Source: Sarcodiotheca gaudichaudii
Lineage: Eukaryota > Rhodophyta > Florideophyceae > Gigartinales > Solieriaceae
Length of the DNA stretch: 64,000 bases
Assembly (NCBI GenBank): GCA_032355985.1
Contig: JAUKVZ010000001.1
Location: forward strand, 186,001 to 250,000
Direction of reading: 5' to 3'
This document shows, piece by piece, positions 43,600 through 52,545 of this stretch (position 1 is its first letter; each line of letters opens with the position of its first letter). A program made the position numbers and the translations under genes. The notes under the pieces were generated by a model. That model did not search any database. It saw only the letters and a program-made list of their open reading frames with translations, and was not told where the DNA came from.

Positions 43600-45132
43600 A
43601 TGACAGTTGAGATCGTGGAGAAAATGAGGGAGGCGGACAACCTCCCTTCGTTGCCGGCGGTGGCCATTGAGGTCCTGAATCTGACGCGTCGTGAAGACTT
43701 CACGATAGATGAGCTTGCCGAGCTTCTTCAGAATGACCCGGCGATGACTGTGCGGCTTCTCAAGGTCGTCAACTCATCGCTCTTTGGGTTGACGCGCGAG
43801 ATCACTTCGCTGAGCCAGGCGATGAATCTGCTTGGCTGGCGCACCGTGCGCGTCATGGTGCTGAGCTTTTCGCTTGTCGCCGCGATCGACTCCGATGACT
43901 CGGAAGAGTTTGATTACAAGGCGTACTGGCGTCGCTCGCTGACGGGCGCTGCTGCGGCGCGCCGTCTTGCCGCCATCGCCGCCCCTCGCCTTGCGGAGGA
44001 GGCGTTCGTTGCGGGGCTTCTTGCCGATATCGGCATGCTGATTTCAGCGCGATGCGCACCGGAGCTGTACGGCCCTGTGCTGCAGCGCGCAGAAAGCACG
44101 GGGCTCCCGCTACAGGAGATCGAGCAGGAGATGCTCGGCATCAGTCATGCGGGCATCGGCGGCGAACTGCTGGCCCACTGGGGACTGCCCGATGGGTTGT
44201 GTGAGGCGATCGCCAGCCATCATGCGCCCGTGCCATGTGATTGCGCCGTCACTGCGCCTGATCTCATCAGTCTCGTCGCAGCAGCGATGGACATCGCAAG
44301 TCTCTTCTGTGATGAGTCATGCCCTCGTGAGATTGACGATGTCAAGAATGCCTGCATGCAGCGCACAGGTCTCAACGCGGAGCAGCTCGAAGAGTTGATG
44401 GTGCAGCTCGACGACAATGTTCGCGAGACGGCGTCATTGCTGTCCCTGCAGATCGGCGTGACCAAGGACTACGCGGCCATCCAGTCCGAAGCGACGCGTC
44501 GGCTTGCCGAGCTGAGCATTCAGGCTGAGGTGGAGCGTGCGGCGACCGATCGAGATGCGCGAAGCGCGCGTCAGGAAGTCACACGCCTGCGCGAGGAGAA
44601 CAAGACGATTCTCGAAATCGCCGCGACGGATACGCTGACGCAAATCCCGAACCGCGCCGCGTTTGACCAGCGCATGGAAGAAGCCATTCGACGGGTCGCC
44701 ACGAACAATGAGAGCATCAGTCTCATTCTTCTTGACATTGATCGATTCAAGTCAACGAACGACACCTTCGGCCATCAGATGGGCGATGAGGTGCTGCGAC
44801 TTGTCGGCATGATTCTTCACAAGGCGACGAAGCAGATCGGCTTTGCCGCAAGGTATGGAGGCGAGGAGTTCGCCATCCTTTTGTCTGGCTCTGCCGCCGA
44901 CCACGCGGTCGAGTTGGCCGATGGCATCCGTCGCATGATTGAAAGCGCATCGGTGCGTCATGGGGCCAGGGAAATCTCAACGTCCGCTTCGTTCGGCATC
45001 GCGAGCATTCTCAGCCCGCAGGGCGCCATCATCGCTTCCGATCTCATCGAAGAGGCGGATCGATGCCTCTACCGCGCCAAGCGCGGAGGACGGAATCGTG
45101 TTGAGAGTTGCCATCTGAGCCTCGCCGCGTAG
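43600..45132 (+). CDS. HDOD domain diguanylate cyclase
   Basis: The 510-residue protein has an N-terminal HDOD domain (about 10-210: DNLPSLPAVAIEVLNLTRRE, LLKVVNSSLFGL). A coiled-coil linker follows (VERAATDRDARSARQEVTRL), then a GGDEF domain at about 335-500. Its motif ARYGGEEF is the GGEEF variant competent for cyclic di-GMP synthesis. The DxLTxxxNR signature reads TDTLTQIPNRAAFDQ. ATG 43600 with AGGGAG 7 bp upstream is chosen over an in-frame GTG at 43567. It may oppose the HD-GYP enzyme at 28384 (inference). Confidence 0.92.
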   Translation: MTVEIVEKMREADNLPSLPAVAIEVLNLTRREDFTIDELAELLQNDPAMTVRLLKVVNSSLFGLTREITSLSQAMNLLGWRTVRVMVLSFSLVAAIDSDDSEEFDYKAYWRRSLTGAAAARRLAAIAAPRLAEEAFVAGLLADIGMLISARCAPELYGPVLQRAESTGLPLQEIEQEMLGISHAGIGGELLAHWGLPDGLCEAIASHHAPVPCDCAVTAPDLISLVAAAMDIASLFCDESCPREIDDVKNACMQRTGLNAEQLEELMVQLDDNVRETASLLSLQIGVTKDYAAIQSEATRRLAELSIQAEVERAATDRDARSARQEVTRLREENKTILEIAATDTLTQIPNRAAFDQRMEEAIRRVATNNESISLILLDIDRFKSTNDTFGHQMGDEVLRLVGMILHKATKQIGFAARYGGEEFAILLSGSAADHAVELADGIRRMIESASVRHGAREISTSASFGIASILSPQGAIIASDLIEEADRCLYRAKRGGRNRVESCHLSLAA

Positions 45133-45139
45133 CCAGAGA

Positions 45140-46117
45140 TCAAAGCGTCGCCAGTGATCGATCAAGCACCGCCAGCGCGCCGTTGAGGTAGTTCGGGTGT
45201 CCCTCGCGATCGAGGAATGCAGGCACACATGCGGCCATGAGCACGCGCCGAATATTCGCCAGGCGTGCGTAGTCATCGTCGCATGACAGGCCGAGCGCTT
45301 TGCGGCGTCTGGCGATGGATTTGACCGGTTTGGCGCCACAGAGCGCCTCAGGATGGCCCCAGTAGATGCGTTCGAGATAGATCGCATCCTCGACCCAATG
45401 TCCCGGCTGCACCTGGGCAAGATCGAGTAGCACACATCCCGGCTCACCCCACGGTGAATTCTCAGGACGCATCATCGCGTTGCCCAGATGAAGATCGCCG
45501 TGGCGCCACTCGGATTGATCGCGGGCGCGCCAGACGGGCAGGATGAGCGGCAACGCACGCTGGGTTGCTTTGAGTGCTTCTTTCCACTTCTGGGAGTCAG
45601 GGATGTCATTGTCCCGCACGGATTCGCGCGCCCGTTCGATCAGACTTTCCCAATCCGTCGGAGGCTGAGGTCCGGTCGGAGCGCCGAGGGTCATGGCGTG
45701 CTGATAGAAGCTCGCCGCGGCCTTGGCCAGATCCTCGAACGCCTTCTTCTTTCGATTCAGTTCGAGCGGATCGCCGGGCAGTCGCTCCATGATGAACCAC
45801 GCGAGGTCATAGCCGCCGAGTTCGGATCCTTCGGCGACGATGCGAGGCGTTGGCGCGTCGGTTTTGGCGAGGCCGACGGTGAATCGATGCTCGATCGGGC
45901 CGACGGGAAACTTGATTACGACATCCAGCGCGGTGTCGCCTCTGGCAGGATCCCGATATGACGCATACCCGGTGGCGGCGCCGCCACGCTGCCAGTCAGC
46001 GCGGAACCATCGAATATCTTCGAGGCGTCCATCGCAAATTGAAGTGAGAGTTGGCGCAAGCTGGTGGGCCAGATCGTGCGCCTGGGTTGTCTGGTGCGCG
46101 TCACCCGCCTCCTGCAT
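45140..46117 (-). CDS. Aminoglycoside phosphotransferase-family kinase
   Basis: The 325-residue protein has the APH/choline-kinase catalytic loop HGDLHLGN and the metal-binding Asp in VLLDLAQVQ. The N-lobe is a weak match. The family phosphorylates small molecules (sugars, amino alcohols, antibiotics); the substrate is not evident. It lies 9 bp downstream of bioA on the same strand, so it may be cotranscribed. It meets the HDOD-GGDEF gene tail to tail with 7 bp between. Confidence 0.78.
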   Translation of the reverse strand: MQEAGDAHQTTQAHDLAHQLAPTLTSICDGRLEDIRWFRADWQRGGAATGYASYRDPARGDTALDVVIKFPVGPIEHRFTVGLAKTDAPTPRIVAEGSELGGYDLAWFIMERLPGDPLELNRKKKAFEDLAKAAASFYQHAMTLGAPTGPQPPTDWESLIERARESVRDNDIPDSQKWKEALKATQRALPLILPVWRARDQSEWRHGDLHLGNAMMRPENSPWGEPGCVLLDLAQVQPGHWVEDAIYLERIYWGHPEALCGAKPVKSIARRRKALGLSCDDDYARLANIRRVLMAACVPAFLDREGHPNYLNGALAVLDRSLATL

Positions 46118-46126
46118 GTGATCAGT

Positions 46127-47587
46127 CTAGCGTTCAGCCGCGTCGAAGTCGAAGCCTCGAATCGTGCAAATCAACGCGTCAAGAAGCCGATCGAGCGTGG
46201 ATTCGTCCATCGCGGGCGCCGGGTTCAGAACGACGACGTCTCCAAGAGGCCGGATGATCGCGCCGAGCGCGCGTGCGGCCATGCAGACCTGTGCGCCGAT
46301 TCGGCTGGACGGGTCAAACGACTTCCATGGACCGCGGCTGCGTACGAGTTCAATGCCCGTCATGACGCCGCGCTGCCGCACATCACCCACATGGGGATGA
46401 CTCATCAACGCCTCGCGCAAAGTGTCACGAATGCGCGCTGCACATCGCTCGGCGTTCGCCAAAACATCGTTCTTCTCGAAAAGATCAAGTGTCGCGATGG
46501 CGGCGGCGCATCCGAGCGGATTGCCCGTGTAGGTGTGTCCGTGGTAGAGCGTCTTGTGCTCGTGCAGTTCGCCTTCGAAGGCGGCCGCGATTTCATCGGT
46601 GCAGAGCGTGGCTGCGAGCGGCAGATAGCCGCCGGAAAGTCCTTTGGCGACGCACAGCACATCCGGCCGCACGCCCTCGACATGGCAGGCGAACATGGCC
46701 CCGGCGCGTCCGAGGCCGACGGCGACTTCATCGGCGATCAGGGGCAGGCCTGCCGCGCGCGTGCGCTCGGCGACGCCGGACAGGAATCCTTCCGGCTGCT
46801 CGATCATCCCCGCGGCGCCCTGCATCAACGGCTCGATCACAACGCCGGCACATTGATCGCCGACCTGATCAAGCGTCTTATCGAAGTTCGCAAGCGCTTC
46901 GTCCCGGACACGCGCCCGTCGCTCGGCGTCCCAGGAAGGCCAGATGCCGGAATCTTCAGCCGGGCCGCCGAGCCGCGCGACATCCGGCGCGGGCGACCAG
47001 GCGCATCGGAACGTGAGCTTGCCGAACGGCTTGTGAAAGGCGTCCATGTAGCCAACGCTCATGGCGCCAATTGTGTCCCCGTGGTACGCCCCGGTGAATC
47101 CGATGAGCGTGTCGCGCTCGGGATGGCCGGTGTGGAACTGCATGCCGACGACCATTTTGAATGCAAGCTCCGTGGCCGTCGCGCCGGCGTCGGAGTAGAA
47201 GACTTTGTTCAGTCGGTGGGCGCCGGCATCGACCGGGTTTGCGACTTCGACCAGCCGCTCAGCGAGTTCGATGGCCGGAACATTGGAAAAGCCGAGCATG
47301 GTTGAGTGTGCGACCTTGTCGAGCTGATCTCTGATCGCCTCATCAATCTCCGACACGCGGTGGCCATGCACATTGCACCAGAGAGATGAGAAGCCGTCGA
47401 TGAATCGGTTGCCATTGGTGTCGATCAGCTCGAACCCTTCGGCGCGCTCGATGATGCAGGGATCCTGCTCGCGCCACTGGCGCATGGGCGTGAAAGGATG
47501 CCACACATGCTCGTGATCGAGTTGCGTCAGGCGACGGGTCTTGTCGTCGATGTCCGGGTTTGCATGCTGTTGTGCCATGTGCGTCAT
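46127..47587 (-). CDS. bioA: Adenosylmethionine-8-amino-7-oxononanoate aminotransferase
   Basis: The 486-residue PLP enzyme transfers the SAM amino group to KAPA in biotin synthesis. Visible are the BioA N-terminus HVWHPFTPMRQWRE, the substrate loop LWCNVHGHR, TGAYHGDTIGAMSVG, IADEVAVGLGR and the PLP lysine region CVAKGLSGGYLPLAATL. The WHPFT motif separates it from other class III aminotransferases. bioB, bioD and bioF are not nearby. It is divergent from the homocysteine methyltransferase gene. Confidence 0.95.
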   Translation of the reverse strand: MTHMAQQHANPDIDDKTRRLTQLDHEHVWHPFTPMRQWREQDPCIIERAEGFELIDTNGNRFIDGFSSLWCNVHGHRVSEIDEAIRDQLDKVAHSTMLGFSNVPAIELAERLVEVANPVDAGAHRLNKVFYSDAGATATELAFKMVVGMQFHTGHPERDTLIGFTGAYHGDTIGAMSVGYMDAFHKPFGKLTFRCAWSPAPDVARLGGPAEDSGIWPSWDAERRARVRDEALANFDKTLDQVGDQCAGVVIEPLMQGAAGMIEQPEGFLSGVAERTRAAGLPLIADEVAVGLGRAGAMFACHVEGVRPDVLCVAKGLSGGYLPLAATLCTDEIAAAFEGELHEHKTLYHGHTYTGNPLGCAAAIATLDLFEKNDVLANAERCAARIRDTLREALMSHPHVGDVRQRGVMTGIELVRSRGPWKSFDPSSRIGAQVCMAARALGAIIRPLGDVVVLNPAPAMDESTLDRLLDALICTIRGFDFDAAER

Positions 47588-47634
47588 GCTGCCGAGGATA
47601 GCAGGGGGCCGCGGCCTACACTGGGCTGTTCAAG

Positions 47635-48531
47635 ATGGCTGAAAACGACGTCATTCTGCTGGATGGAGCAATCGGCACGGAGCTGACGCGCCGAGGCGTC
47701 GCGACGACACTGCCACTCTGGTCGGCGGCCGCGCTGATTGAGGCGCCGCAGGTGATTGAGGCGATTCACGCGGATTATCTGCGCGCCGGCGCGCAGTGGA
47801 TCATCACGAACACATTTCGAACGCACGAGCGCACGCTTGCGCAGGGCCGGCTTGCGGGTCGCGCTGATGAACTGAATCGGATCGCCATTCAGTGTGCGAC
47901 GCAGGCGAATGAATCGACGGGGATGTCGGCGCGCATCCTCGGGTCGGTCGCGCCGCTCGAGGATTGCTACGAACCGGATCAAGCGCCCGACTCCGAAACG
48001 TGCGGGCGAGAACATCGGCGGCAGATCGAGAGTCTGCTGCGAGCGGGCGCCGACGCTGTCATCCTCGAGACGATGGGTACGGCGCGCGAATCAATGGCCG
48101 CGGCTCGGGCGGCGGCGGATGTGGCGCCGGGGCGATGGGCGCTCTCCTACTGCACGCAAAGTGACAATCCCACAGCTCTTCTCAGCGGCGAATCTCTTGT
48201 CGATGTGATTGAGGAGTTAGGTGATCTGTTGGCGACACCCGAAAGGGCGCCCTTTGCCGTGGGCGTGAATTGCGCCCCGGCGCCGGCGATCGAAGAGTCA
48301 GTCGCCGCGCTTCGTGCTCATGTGCCTGCACGTGTGCCGATCCTTGCGTACGGCAACGTGGGGACGCCGGATCCCGTGGCGGGATGGCGGGCGACGGACG
48401 CCGCGGATCCGGAGGCGTACGCGGGCTATGCGATGAAGTGGGTCCTGGCGGGGGCGTCCATCATCGGCGGATGCTGCGGCACGACGCCGGCGACGATCCG
48501 GGCCATGCACAAGGCGTTGGCCCGCTCGTGA
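47635..48531 (+). CDS. mmuM: Homocysteine S-methyltransferase (MmuM-like)
   Basis: The 298-residue zinc enzyme has the barrel start ILLDGAIGTELTRRG and the FRTHERTL region. The zinc ligands are Cys in GVNCAPAP and the Cys pair in GGCCGTTPATI. It makes methionine from homocysteine using S-methylmethionine or SAM as donor; betaine-type use is possible. It ties functionally to ahcY at the other end of the window. The next dehydrogenase gene follows on the same strand after 34 bp. Confidence 0.85.
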   Translation: MAENDVILLDGAIGTELTRRGVATTLPLWSAAALIEAPQVIEAIHADYLRAGAQWIITNTFRTHERTLAQGRLAGRADELNRIAIQCATQANESTGMSARILGSVAPLEDCYEPDQAPDSETCGREHRRQIESLLRAGADAVILETMGTARESMAAARAAADVAPGRWALSYCTQSDNPTALLSGESLVDVIEELGDLLATPERAPFAVGVNCAPAPAIEESVAALRAHVPARVPILAYGNVGTPDPVAGWRATDAADPEAYAGYAMKWVLAGASIIGGCCGTTPATIRAMHKALARS

Positions 48532-48565
48532 GACGCTGCGATGGCCTGCCGCTAACCTGCGATCC

Positions 48566-49615
48566 ATGAGAGCGATCACGATTGAGAAACAGGCGCCGAA
48601 GGGTCCGGTAACTCCGAACATCAAGTTCGTCGAAGACTGGCCGGAGCCCGATCCGCCGGGGCCCGGTGAGGCCCTCCTGAGGACGCTGTGCAGCGCCCTG
48701 AATCACATGGATCTCTGGGTCGGGATGGGCATTCCGGGCGTGGAGATGGCCTACCCTCGCGTCTCCGGATGCGATGTTTGTGCCGAAGTCTTGGAGGTCG
48801 GAGAGGGCGTGGATCCGGCCTGGATCGGCCAGCGCGTCATCATGAATGCGGCATGCCCAGTTGAGGGGGGCGCCAGGCCGACTGATCCGCCGGGCTCTTC
48901 GATGGCCCCCAACTACGAGCTGATCGGCGAGCATCACAACGGCGCCCATCGGGAGCGCTTCGTGGCGCCGGTTTCGAATCTTGCGCCGGTCGGAGAGGCG
49001 AGCGCCGAGGAGGCGGCCGCCTTCGGGCTGACGACGCTGACCGCGTGGTCCATGATGATCTCAAAAGGGCAACTTCGTCCGGGACAGCGTGTGCTCGTGA
49101 CCGGCATCGGCGGCGGCGTCGCGACTTCGGCGCTGGCGATTGCTCGCTGGATGGGCTGCCCGACGATTGTGACGAGTCGCCATGAGTGGAAGATTGAAAA
49201 GGCGCTCGAATTGGGGGCTGATGAAGGCGTTCTGGATTCGGGTGAGGACTGGTCGAAACAGGTGCGCGGCTGGTCGCTGAAACGCGGCGTGGATCTGGCC
49301 GTGGACACCGTCGGCAAGGTCACGCATCTGTCCTGTGTGAAATCACTTGCGCGAGGTGGCGCCTATGTCACTGCCGGGTGCACCACGGGGCCGGATGCGA
49401 CGACGGATCTGGCGCGTATCTTCTGGAATCAACTGCGGATTCTCGGTTCGACCATGGGATCGAACGACGAGTTTCGCGAGATCGCCTCGCTCTTTCGCGA
49501 GGGCAGCCTGAAGCCCGTCGTGGACTCCGTGTATGAGGCGCGAGATGCGCAGCAGGCATGGGGGCGCCTGGAGGACGCCGATCAGTTCGGCAAGATCGTC
49601 ATTCGATGGGAATGA
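48566..49615 (+). CDS. Zinc-type alcohol dehydrogenase / quinone oxidoreductase (MDR superfamily)
   Basis: The 349-residue enzyme has a GroES-like N-terminal domain (CSALNHMDLWVGMG, SGCDVCAEVLEVGEGVDP) and a Rossmann cofactor domain with the NAD(P) loop GIGGGVATSALAIA. The catalytic zinc Cys of classical ADHs is replaced in the CSALNHMDLW segment. The four structural-zinc Cys are also missing, which points toward the quinone oxidoreductase/enoyl reductase side. The substrate is unknown. Neighbours are mmuM and fabI on the same strand. Confidence 0.82.
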   Translation: MRAITIEKQAPKGPVTPNIKFVEDWPEPDPPGPGEALLRTLCSALNHMDLWVGMGIPGVEMAYPRVSGCDVCAEVLEVGEGVDPAWIGQRVIMNAACPVEGGARPTDPPGSSMAPNYELIGEHHNGAHRERFVAPVSNLAPVGEASAEEAAAFGLTTLTAWSMMISKGQLRPGQRVLVTGIGGGVATSALAIARWMGCPTIVTSRHEWKIEKALELGADEGVLDSGEDWSKQVRGWSLKRGVDLAVDTVGKVTHLSCVKSLARGGAYVTAGCTTGPDATTDLARIFWNQLRILGSTMGSNDEFREIASLFREGSLKPVVDSVYEARDAQQAWGRLEDADQFGKIVIRWE

Positions 49616-49694
49616 GATGAAGCCTGAGAATGAGAGCTGAATCCGGCTAAGATGTCCGATCCGCAACACTGCGTGAAATGACCTTGGAGAACGC

Positions 49695-50480
49695 ATGGCA
49701 CTGCTTGATGGAAAAGTCGGTCTTGTTTTCGGCGTCGCGAATGATCGTTCGTACGCGTGGCACATCGCCAAGTCGCTTGTCGAGCACGGAGCGAAGTGCG
49801 CCTTCACAGCCCTTCCCGGCGACAAGAACATCCGGCGCACATCGAAAGCGATCGAGTCGATGGGCCTGTCGGACTACTGGGTGCAGCCGTGCGACGCCGG
49901 GCAGGACTCGGATCTGGACGCCGTCTTTGAAAAGTATGTGCAGGATCATCGAAGGCTTGATTTTGTGATTCACTCAATCGCCTTCGCGGATCGAGAGTGG
50001 CTGGCGCCGGGCAAGTTCACGGAGACGCCGCGCGAGTCCTATTTGAGCGCGATCGATATTTCCGCCTACACGCTCGCTGCGATGGCCAATCGCGCGAAGG
50101 GGCCAATGACCGATTCAGGCGGCGGGTCGATCCTTGGCATGAGCTACTACGGCTCGGAAAAGGTCGTGCCTGGCTACAACGTCATGGGCGTGGCGAAAGC
50201 GGCGCTGGAATGCACATCGCGCTATCTCGCCGCCGAACTCGGCGAGCGAAGGATTCGCGTCAACACAATCAGCGGCGGACCGTTGCGCACGCTTGCAAGC
50301 TCGGCAGTGGGAGGCATCGGCGACATGCTCGAGCACACGCCCACGCGGGCGCCGCTGAAGCGCAATGTGGAAGGTGATGATGTCGGCGGCGTGGCGACAT
50401 TCCTCGTCAGCGATCTGGCGAGCGGCGTCACCGGTGAGAACATCTACGTTGACTGCGGCGTGAACACGATCGGCGTATGA
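49695..50480 (+). CDS. fabI: Enoyl-[acyl-carrier-protein] reductase (NADH)
   Basis: The 261-residue protein completes each fatty-acid elongation cycle. It has the FabI dinucleotide start GLVFGVANDRSYAWHIAKSL, SIAFADREWL and the catalytic Tyr-x6-Lys pair YNVMGVAK, preceded by MSYYGSEKVVPG. The GGPLRTLASS loop is also typical. The Ser-Tyr-Lys spacing is that of FabI rather than FabG. It converges on rfbB with 9 bp between stops. Confidence 0.95.
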   Translation: MALLDGKVGLVFGVANDRSYAWHIAKSLVEHGAKCAFTALPGDKNIRRTSKAIESMGLSDYWVQPCDAGQDSDLDAVFEKYVQDHRRLDFVIHSIAFADREWLAPGKFTETPRESYLSAIDISAYTLAAMANRAKGPMTDSGGGSILGMSYYGSEKVVPGYNVMGVAKAALECTSRYLAAELGERRIRVNTISGGPLRTLASSAVGGIGDMLEHTPTRAPLKRNVEGDDVGGVATFLVSDLASGVTGENIYVDCGVNTIGV

Positions 50481-50489
50481 CTCGGCGTA

Positions 50490-51506
50490 TCAGCGGGCAG
50501 CGCCGGCGGGATCCTGCCGATAGGCGCCGCTCTTGATTCGCTTCCACCACGTCTCGTTGTCCCGATACCAGTGAACCGTCTGCTCGAGCGCTTCCGGCCA
50601 TGCGCTTCGCGAAGGGCGCCAGCCGAGATCGCGCTGAATCTTCGATGAGTCGATCGCATAGCGACGATCATGGCCCAGTCGATCGGGCACGCGTTCGATG
50701 TAGGACTCGTCCTTGCCCATGATCTCAAGGATCGCGTGCGTGAGTTCGAGATTGGAGCGCTCGTTGTCGCCGCCTATGTTGTACACCTCGCCCGGTGCGC
50801 CCTTTTCGAGCACGAGCAACAGGGCTTCGCAATGATCGACGACGTGCAGCCAGTCACGCACATTCAGGCCATCGCCATACAGCGGGACTTTCTTGTCCTG
50901 AAGCAGATTCGTGACAAAGAGGGGGATGACCTTTTCGGGGAACTGGCTCGGCCCGAAGTTGTTTGAGCAGCGCGTGATGACGCCGGGGAATCCGAACGTG
51001 TGGTGGGCGGCTCGAACGAGCAGATCACTTCCGGTCTTACTCGCGGAGTAAGGGCTGTTCGGCGCCAGCGGCGTGGATTCCGTGAACTTCACCGACGGAT
51101 CATCCAGCGGAAGTTCGCCGTACACCTCATCCGTGCTGACATGCAGAAAGCGCTCGATGCCCGCTTCGCGCGCCGCATCGACGAGAATCTGCGTGCCCAT
51201 GACATTGGTGCGGATGAAGGGCGCCGAGTCCTTGATGGAGTTGTCGACGTGACTCTCGGCGGCGAAGTGCGCCACGGCGTCACAGGATCGCATCAATTCA
51301 TTGACCAACTCCCGATCGCAGATGTCACCATGAACGAACTTATGGCGGGAGGGATCCGGAAGATCCGCGAGGTTGTCCAGATTGCCGGAATACGTCAGCG
51401 CATCGAGATTCGTGATGCGCATATCCGGGCGCGCTTCGAGCGCGAAGCGCACGAAGTTGGCGCCGATGAATCCTGCTCCGCCCGTCACCAGCACATGCAT
51501 GCTCAT
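50490..51506 (-). CDS. rfbB: dTDP-glucose 4,6-dehydratase
   Basis: The 338-residue extended SDR enzyme makes dTDP-4-keto-6-deoxyglucose for rhamnose and other deoxysugars. Motifs: TGGAGFIGANFVRF, FAAESHVDNSI, STDEVYGELP with the catalytic Asp-Glu, and the YSASK pair. A late NVRDWLHVVDHC segment is family-typical. It lies 42 bp downstream of rfbD. rfbA and rfbC are not in the window. The next Met two codons in is an alternative start. Confidence 0.95.
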   Translation of the reverse strand: MSMHVLVTGGAGFIGANFVRFALEARPDMRITNLDALTYSGNLDNLADLPDPSRHKFVHGDICDRELVNELMRSCDAVAHFAAESHVDNSIKDSAPFIRTNVMGTQILVDAAREAGIERFLHVSTDEVYGELPLDDPSVKFTESTPLAPNSPYSASKTGSDLLVRAAHHTFGFPGVITRCSNNFGPSQFPEKVIPLFVTNLLQDKKVPLYGDGLNVRDWLHVVDHCEALLLVLEKGAPGEVYNIGGDNERSNLELTHAILEIMGKDESYIERVPDRLGHDRRYAIDSSKIQRDLGWRPSRSAWPEALEQTVHWYRDNETWWKRIKSGAYRQDPAGAAR

Positions 51507-51548
51507 CCGTCTCCGGCTCCTGCGTTGAGGCCGTTTCGTCCCATGTCG

Positions 51549-52424
51549 TTACGAACGTCCGCCCGGTGTCGGTTCGCCCAGGCTGCCTTCTATTGTCGTC
51601 AAGACGGCGTCCAGAGATCGGCGCCAATGCGGAATCGAGCCGATCAACGCCTCCGTTGCCGCGAGATCGAGCACGCTGTACGCAGGCCGGGCCGCCGCTC
51701 TGGGATATTCGTCGCTTGAGCAGGGCTCGACGCGGCAACTCGGATTCAGCCTCTCGGCGATGGCCGTGGCGAACTCATGCCATGTGCATTCGCCTCCATC
51801 GCAGGCGTGGTGGATTCCTCGGGCGCCCGATGCCAGCAGGCGTTGTGATGTCTCGACCAGACCCCGACAGGATGTCGGTCGACCGCGCTGATCCTCGACG
51901 ACACGAAGCGTGTCTTTCTCGCGGCAGGCGTTGGCGATGGTCCGGACGAAGTTCTTGCCGTGGGAGTCATAAAGCCAGCTCGTTCGCAGCAGCAGGAAAT
52001 CCGCCTCGCTCGCTTCGAGCAGCTCTTCGCCGCGAGCCTTGCTTCGGCCGTACGCATTGATCGGATCGCGCAGGTGGGCGATCTCGTAAGGCGATGCGGC
52101 GGCGCCATCAAAGACATAGTCCGTGCTGTAGGTGACGAGCGTCGCGCCGATGTCGGCGCAACGCTGTGCGAGGGCGCCCAATGCGTGGCCATTGATGTTC
52201 GTCGCCAGCGCTTCCTCGGCTTCGGCGCCATCGACATCCGTATATGCCGCACAGTTGATCACGAGCTCGACATCGTCCGTGATCGTCTGTCGGATGGACT
52301 GTTCATTTGTGATGTCGCAATCGAATCGCGCAGCCAGCTTCACGCTCGGATCAGACTGCAGGCTTGCCGCCCACGCTCTGCCGAGCATGCCGCCTGCGCC
52401 GAGAATCACTTTCTTCTCACTCAT
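51549..52424 (-). CDS. rfbD: dTDP-4-dehydrorhamnose reductase
   Basis: The 291-residue SDR enzyme performs the last step of dTDP-L-rhamnose synthesis. It has the nucleotide-binding start ILGAGGMLGRAW, NCAAYTDVDGAE, YSTDYVFDG and the YGRSKARGEELL catalytic Tyr/Lys. It precedes rfbB on the same strand. Rhamnose would feed surface polysaccharides, in line with the PEP-CTERM/exosortase theme. A strong terminator of the upstream M3 peptidase gene separates it from that gene. Confidence 0.93.
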   Translation of the reverse strand: MSEKKVILGAGGMLGRAWAASLQSDPSVKLAARFDCDITNEQSIRQTITDDVELVINCAAYTDVDGAEAEEALATNINGHALGALAQRCADIGATLVTYSTDYVFDGAAASPYEIAHLRDPINAYGRSKARGEELLEASEADFLLLRTSWLYDSHGKNFVRTIANACREKDTLRVVEDQRGRPTSCRGLVETSQRLLASGARGIHHACDGGECTWHEFATAIAERLNPSCRVEPCSSDEYPRAAARPAYSVLDLAATEALIGSIPHWRRSLDAVLTTIEGSLGEPTPGGRS

Positions 52425-52473
52425 CCAGCTATTCTTCGGCCCATTCGGGCATCAGGCGCACAGGGAAAGGCAT

Positions 52474-52509
52474 GAAAAACGCCGCACGAAGGCGATGCTT
52501 CGTGCGGCG
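52474..52509 (-). terminator. Rho-independent terminator of the M3 peptidase gene
   Basis: On the minus strand CGCCGCACGAAG pairs perfectly with CTTCGTGCGGCG (12 bp, 6-nt loop), followed by five T residues. It ends transcription from the M3 peptidase gene before rfbD. Confidence 0.93.
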
Positions 52510-52545
52510 ATGGTCATATGTCAACAGATTCCGCGTCGTGCGGGG